A stretch of DNA of 64,000 bases from Aselliscus stoliczkanus (lineage: Eukaryota > Chordata > Mammalia > Chiroptera > Hipposideridae), in the NCBI GenBank assembly GCA_033961575.1, contig CM066731.1, positions 80,993,501-81,057,500 on the forward strand. Direction: 5' to 3'. The notes under the pieces are model-generated. The model was not told where the DNA came from. It saw only the letters and a list, made by a program, of their open reading frames with translations, and did no database searches. Shown one piece after another: positions 59,291-64,000 of the stretch. Position numbers and translations under genes: made by a program. The stretch's first letter is position 1. Every line of letters begins with the position of its first letter.

Positions 59291-61455
59291 AACTGAACCA
59301 CACAATGACAATAAGAAAAGATGACAGGTTAAAAGATTCTCATCGGGAAAATAATTCTGCATTTATTCCTCTAAATGGTGGAAGGTGGAATTCCCAAGGA
59401 TTGGCACCAAGACCAGTCTAATTGGACATGACATTGACATTGAATGCATAATAAAATGTCACTCCACTGGGTGGGATTAGCAGACAATTTCATGAAACTG
59501 GGTGTGAAAGTCTCATAAAATTTTAGGGGCTTAAAGTGATGATCAAGTTATACCTGTATAGGATCAAAGATATTATCTGTTCAACCTAAGAGATTATCAG
59601 TCAAATCCACCATTGTTCTGACAGGGAAACTGAGATTCTGGGATGTCACCTGCCTTCCTGAGACCACAGATGTTAATGGCAAAGCCTAAGATAGCAACTT
59701 GCCTTTGTTTGTGGGTTTCTCCCCCCAGAATAGCGAGCGTTGTGGGATGTGTGAGTGTCCCAGCACATAATATAGAGTGTCCTTAGTTATGATACAGGTA
59801 AGAGATTTGGGGTTGGTGGGGACCATTCCCTGCAGACAACAGCAGCCAGCAGCTCTGTCAAGAAAGGCTCACAAAATACTGAGTGGGTGTCATCCAGAAG
59901 GAAAGTCAGCAAAAACCCATCCCCAGAAGCCCTGCACCCACAGTCTCGATGCCCTCCTAACAAAAATAATATTTTGATTAGCTTTTTTAAACCTTTTTTA
60001 CTTCTTATTAGGAAAGTGGAGGCATTCAGTTTCCTCAGCATGGAGAGGCGAAGCTGAGAAATGATAATATGCTACTGCAAGGAATCTGAACCAAGGGAGA
60101 GAACAGAGCCCATCCAGCTTCCAGACAGAGGGAGATTTAGGACCCCCCAAGAAGGAGCCCTAGTTCCCCTTGTAGCAAATAAACTCAGGGAGTTTCTTCC
60201 TTCTGAGGCTGACACAGACAGGATCACGAAAACAGGTGTGCCATGGAGTATCAAAATGGGGGAGTGTTTGGAGAGGGAGCCCAGAGCCCCAGTATTTGGG
60301 GTAACATAAAGTGGGAAGGCTATCTTCTCCCACAGAGCGTACCTGGGGCCTCTACCTACAGAACAGTAGGTAAAGACTCTCTCCCACCCCTTTGTCCTCC
60401 CTCTTACTCACCAGTCCACCTGGGACAGAAGCGGGGATGCCTTTCTCCCCAGCCTCCCCAAGCACTGGCCCCACTTTGACTTGTCTGCCTCTAGAACCAC
60501 ACAGGATAAAAGTAAATAAACAAACCTCATCAAGAGTTAACTCTTGGTGACTCTTGAGTAATTAATACCCAAGCTGGGGATTCCTTAAGACAGAGAGAAG
60601 AAGGGACAAGGTTTCAAAAGAGCTTTGTATGTATGCATTTCAAGGCAAAGAAAGATCTGTTAACATTCCCACCTTTACAACAAAATGCCAATTGTTGATG
60701 GTATGATTTTGTCCTGGAAACTTTGCTGTAACCATGGCACTGGCATCTTCTGCCTTTAGAGTTTGTCCTTCTGTAGGGAAGGCCACCTCCCAGTCTCTGC
60801 AAATACATGCTCCACCCAACGTGGTGGGCCTGGTGAACACAGCTCAAGATTCCATCCATCCTCCTCGGCCTGGGCTTGACACCATCCCATCGCAGATCGG
60901 GAAGAAGACATGGCCTCTCTGGGTTCCTTCTGGATCCCAAATGGCCTTCTGACATCCTAGCCCTGTGACTTCATTGACTACAAGTGAACCTCAGCTCAGT
61001 GAGATCTGGGACTGGTCCTGGGGTTCAGGTGGAGGCTGCCTCCAAGCAGTGCTCAGTCAGCAACAGGTAGGGAGGGGAGGGAGGAAGGGAGGGAGAAATC
61101 TGACCACACTTAACGCTGAGAGATATACTGACCAATGAAGCACTTGAGACCCAACCTATCCAGACTCACACAGGGAAGGAGAGAGAAAGACAGGAAAAAT
61201 TAGAGATTATAATGCTTAGCTCGACAGGAATGACAACCCAGGAACCTGCACACAGTTCAACCACCTGGTGTTCACCTGTGTGCATTCTCCAGATCTCAGG
61301 TTCCGCATCTGTATAGTGGAGGGAAGAGCCCTCCGCTCTGTGCCACCAAGAGGTTATGAAAGAGAAACGATGATGACTTCAGGGCTCTTTGCAAACATCA
61401 AAGTGTCAGAGTTGGAAAACCTTAGCAGCCACAAGAGGACCAAATCCTTCTTTTA

Positions 61456-61600
61456 CTTTTTTTCTTCTAGCTGAGCCATCCTGCCACTTGTTTACAGCTC
61501 AGCGGCAGCTCAGCTTGGGCTGGGCATCGAACTGCTGTTGCTCAGAGCTCAGCTTGCACTCTTGAGTGAGCTCTTAACCAACTGAACTACTCAGCCGGCC
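61456..61600 (-). mobile_element. tRNA-derived bat-type SINE (family A)
   Basis: On the minus strand it starts GGGCCGGCTGAGTAGTTCAG and shows the AGCTGAGCTGCCGCTGAGCT-type core and GGATGGCTCAGCTAGAAG, then an A-rich tail. Target-site duplications CAAATCCTTCTTTTA (61441-61455) and CAAATCATTCTTTTA (61601-61615) differ at one base. More diverged than the copy at 11913-12070. Confidence 0.85.
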
Positions 61601-62739
61601 CAAATCATTCTTTTAAAAAGACAGGAAGGGGGATATGACTGGAGAAGACAGAAATTGGAAGCAGGTCTCCCATCTCCCAGACTCACCAGCTTCCATGAGA
61701 CCCATCGTCTCTTGCAAAACCTGGTGAGAAACACATTATCTCTCATTGAGCAAAATTTCACCCCAGTTCTAAAAAGAAAATGCTTAACTTCCCCTTCCTT
61801 CCTCCCCTCCGAGTATTTGACCATTTCTTCCATAATTCATTCAGTGCCAAATCCAAGCAAAACTTTTCTGCTCTATATTTACAGCCAATTTGCATTTTCA
61901 GTTTTCTTGCTGGTTTTTTTTTTCTTTCCATCATTGTTGTGTTTTTCCTCCCAGTTTCACAGGAGGGGAGAACTGCTGATGTGCAGCAGAAAACAGCTCA
62001 GGCTGGCCTGTGGGGGTAGGGGCGTGAGGGGTCCACAGAGTTGTGGCCAAAGCCCAGGGCTGGGGTGTCCCTTCCCTCACTGGCAGCCATATCCCTAGGG
62101 AAGGGCCCACTGGGACTGTGCTTATTCTGGAGCAAAGAGGCAAAATGGAAGACTGAGGATTTGTATGTGGGCTTGCAACTAGCTGATGCCCTGTCCCACC
62201 TTCTCTCATTTGCAGTGCTCTTGAAAAAGCTGAGATATCTCCCTCCCAGTCCTTACCAGGTGTACATTTAGAACCATGGAGCAACAGTCGTGCTCTAGAA
62301 AGAGAGTGGAAGGGAACAGAATGCGTGAGGGAACAGAGCAGGAGCTCTGAGAGCTAGAGGTTAAGGCCTGCAGGGCACAGTTAAAACCTAGCCCCTCTGT
62401 CAACCTGGTAATGGGGTGTGGGCCCTGGGAAACTCTCCTTTCTTAGGGTACAGGCATCTGCCACCAAAATTGCATTAAAAAATAAACAAATGAGTACTGC
62501 ATTCAAAAAGCGCACAGATTTGGAAGACAGGCAAATGCTTGGGAAGAAACAGGAAGGCAAGCTAAGCTTCAAGAATAAGACCCACCCCTGGTGAGTCGGA
62601 TTTTCAGATGGAGGTAAAGAGAAAGAAAACACTAGTGATCTCCCCAAACTCAGCTCCAGTTGCCACAAAGCCCCAGGAGGACCCCTGCCACTCCTTTCAA
62701 GACTTCTGTCCCCACAATGGGCCGCCCTCAGGCCTCAGC

Positions 62740-62960
62740 CTTCCCCTGTGATTAACATGCAGCGGGCTGCAGAGGAATTAGAATTTATTCTGCAGGGGAG
62801 GCTGAGAGGTGCAGGGGGTCAGGTGGCTCATCGTTAAATCACGCTGCTGTCAGCCCCACACAATTCCTCTCTCCTCAGGCTGGGTCATTACTTGGGCTTA
62901 TGCAAAATAAACAGCTTTGCAAAATATTCCCCCAGACAGGCCCACAAAGGACTCCGCTAA
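62740..62960. promoter_or_regulatory. Candidate regulatory island with octamer-like and FOX motifs
   Basis: Repeat-free block with GTGATTAACATGCAG, GGAATTAGAATTTATTC, CGTTAAATCACGCTG, GGGTCATTACTTGG, TTATGCAAAATAAACAG (62899-62915; the FOX-like AATAAACA is 62906-62913) and TTTGCAAAATATTCC. Inference from motif density only. Confidence 0.35.
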
Positions 62961-63364
62961 GGGCTGCGAATGCATCCAGAGACCCAGAAAACTGGCTGCC
63001 TCCTTGTTCAGCTGCTTGGGCTGGGGAGTTTGGATAGGTCCTGTCCATCTTTTCTTAGTCGGCTTCAAGTTTTCCTTTTTTCTTCTTGGTTGGTTTTGTG
63101 TTTAGCTTTTCTTCTTTCGTTTTTGGTAATTCCTCCCAAGACACTGCCATGAATACTGTTAACCTATTCTTGTCTGCTGCTGACTCACTCCCTTCACTTT
63201 CTTTCTCTAGCTATGTACGACTTACAATTCCCACTTTTCTATGGGGGAACTGAGCCATGAGAAATCTCTTATAAACGCTCCCAGAAAGGAACCAGTTCTC
63301 AGAAGATCCTTCAAGACAGGCTCCGCAGTGGGGGCTGTGGGGGCCTAGCAGGAATCCTAATTGT

Positions 63365-63366
<2 letters not shown>

Positions 63367-63410
<44 letters not shown>
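63367..63410 (+). repeat. (CA)22 microsatellite
   Basis: Twenty-two perfect CA units. It produces a spurious Cys-Val frame on the minus strand. Confidence 0.97.
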
Positions 63411-63413
<3 letters not shown>

Positions 63414-64000
63414 CAAGTGGGGGAAGGGAGCAGAGAGCAGGGCCACTGGATTTTGAAAACAACTCTCCCTCTCTTGTGGAGCTGAGTTTGGTTTTTCATC
63501 TTGAGCCCACATTTCTCCCTCTAATTCTGCCCATCAGCAAGAACAAACTAAACTGGAAACAGGAAATAGAAACCCCCATTAGCTGTGCGAACTCAGCCTC
63601 CCTCCCAAACTCGTTGGGGACAGGCTGCGCCACTAGGGCAACAGAAAGGGAAAAAAACCCTTAGGCACAGGCATGTGGGTGCCAGGACGCAATGAAGGGG
63701 TCAGGAGGCAGCAGTAAGTGCAGGGCACGATATCTTCTGCCACAGATACTAATGGGACCAAGCTGGCAGGCCACATGAGAATTCTTTCCTTGCTGGGCCC
63801 CTTGTTAGCTGTGAGGCAGAGAGCAGGCTTTATGCACCCACTTTCCTGATGTGCAAATAGAGCCACGGGCCCTGCCCAGCAAAATCAATGCTGAATGGAC
63901 CATGTGGTTCCCTGACCCAGATCTCAGCCTTCCCAGACCTGGGGGCAGGGGGGGCGGTTTCTAACCCACCAACTTGCAGGACCTTCCTGAAACCTCCCCA

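Larger units (their letters stand above)
1..64000 (-). other. GLI2: GLI2 gene, internal part (three coding exons plus introns)
   Basis: The whole window lies inside one transcription unit read on the minus strand. Three exons in consistent phase encode the N-terminal regulatory region of GLI2, the C2H2 zinc-finger factor that acts in the nucleus and primary cilium as the main transcriptional activator of the Hedgehog pathway. GLI2 rather than GLI3 is chosen because exon 3 gives the segment VPQHLLPPFHAPLPIDMRHQ, and exon 5 keeps the EHLKERGLFGLP and HLHDYLNPVD segments, as I remember them from GLI2. The start-codon exon, the zinc fingers and the C-terminal activation domain lie outside the window, and no promoter or CpG-rich start region is visible. 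Large introns are normal for this gene. Confidence 0.95.
32958..64000 (-). other. GLI2: GLI2 intron 2, partial
   Basis: At least 31 kb upstream of exon 3 in the transcript, running off the right edge. I looked for the start-codon exon (human begins METSASATASEKQ) in all minus-strand frames and did not find it. The stretch carries L1, L2, MIR, MER5, MaLR and Tigger relics, SINEs, three long microsatellites and several candidate regulatory islands. Stretches such as 39300-41100, 48600-50280 and 54300-55600 contain unique sequence in which I see no feature. Confidence 0.9.

Noticed and set aside
63211..63462. Minus-strand frame with Cys-Val repeats
   Set aside because: Direct translation of the (CA)22 microsatellite.
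1..64000. A new operon-like or defence-type system
   Set aside because: The window is intronic mammalian DNA of one known gene; there is no second coding locus, no operon structure and no unexplained conserved coding signal.

Overview
This is a stretch of a placental mammal nuclear genome: low gene density, GT-AG introns, poly(A)-tailed SINEs, old L1, L2, MIR, MaLR and Tigger debris, and microsatellites. Almost all of it is intron. Two tRNA-derived SINE families with head motifs of the GGCCGGCC type resemble SINEs I know from bats of the horseshoe and leaf-nosed group (Rhinolophoidea, Yinpterochiroptera). That placement rests on remembered repeat sequences and is moderate in confidence; the species cannot be read from the window.

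The only protein-coding gene I can support is GLI2, the zinc-finger transcription factor that is the main activator of Hedgehog target genes, on the minus strand. Three consecutive coding exons are present at 32852-32957, 11613-11815 and 8412-8597 (transcription runs from high to low coordinates). Their reading frames join exactly (phases 1, 2, 1, 1) and their translations match the N-terminal region of vertebrate GLI2, about residues 50-214, upstream of the SUFU-binding and zinc-finger regions. In the usual numbering, with the start codon in exon 2, these are exons 3, 4 and 5. The start-codon exon, promoter, zinc fingers and C-terminus are not in the window.

Layout: 1-8411 is the intron after exon 5 (continues off the left end); 8598-11612 is the intron between exons 4 and 5 (3.0 kb); 11816-32851 is the intron between exons 3 and 4 (21.0 kb); 32958-64000 is part of the long intron upstream of exon 3. 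The introns carry layered repeats: ancient MIR, L2 and MER5, older L1 and MaLR LTRs, and young SINEs with intact target-site duplications sitting inside them. An 81-bp palindromic mariner-type MITE lies at 79-159. Microsatellites include (CAG)16, (GA)30 and (CA)22.

Between the repeats lie several A/T-rich, repeat-free islands with clustered homeodomain, POU, TCF/LEF, FOX, SOX or AP-1 like motifs. They look like conserved non-coding elements of the kind expected in a large developmental regulator. These calls are inferences from composition and motifs only. I found no tRNA, rRNA or CRISPR feature, no second gene, and no convincing unknown system. The most unusual items are an L1 3' end that begins about 10 bases into the intron after exon 4, the hairpin MITE, and the candidate regulatory islands.
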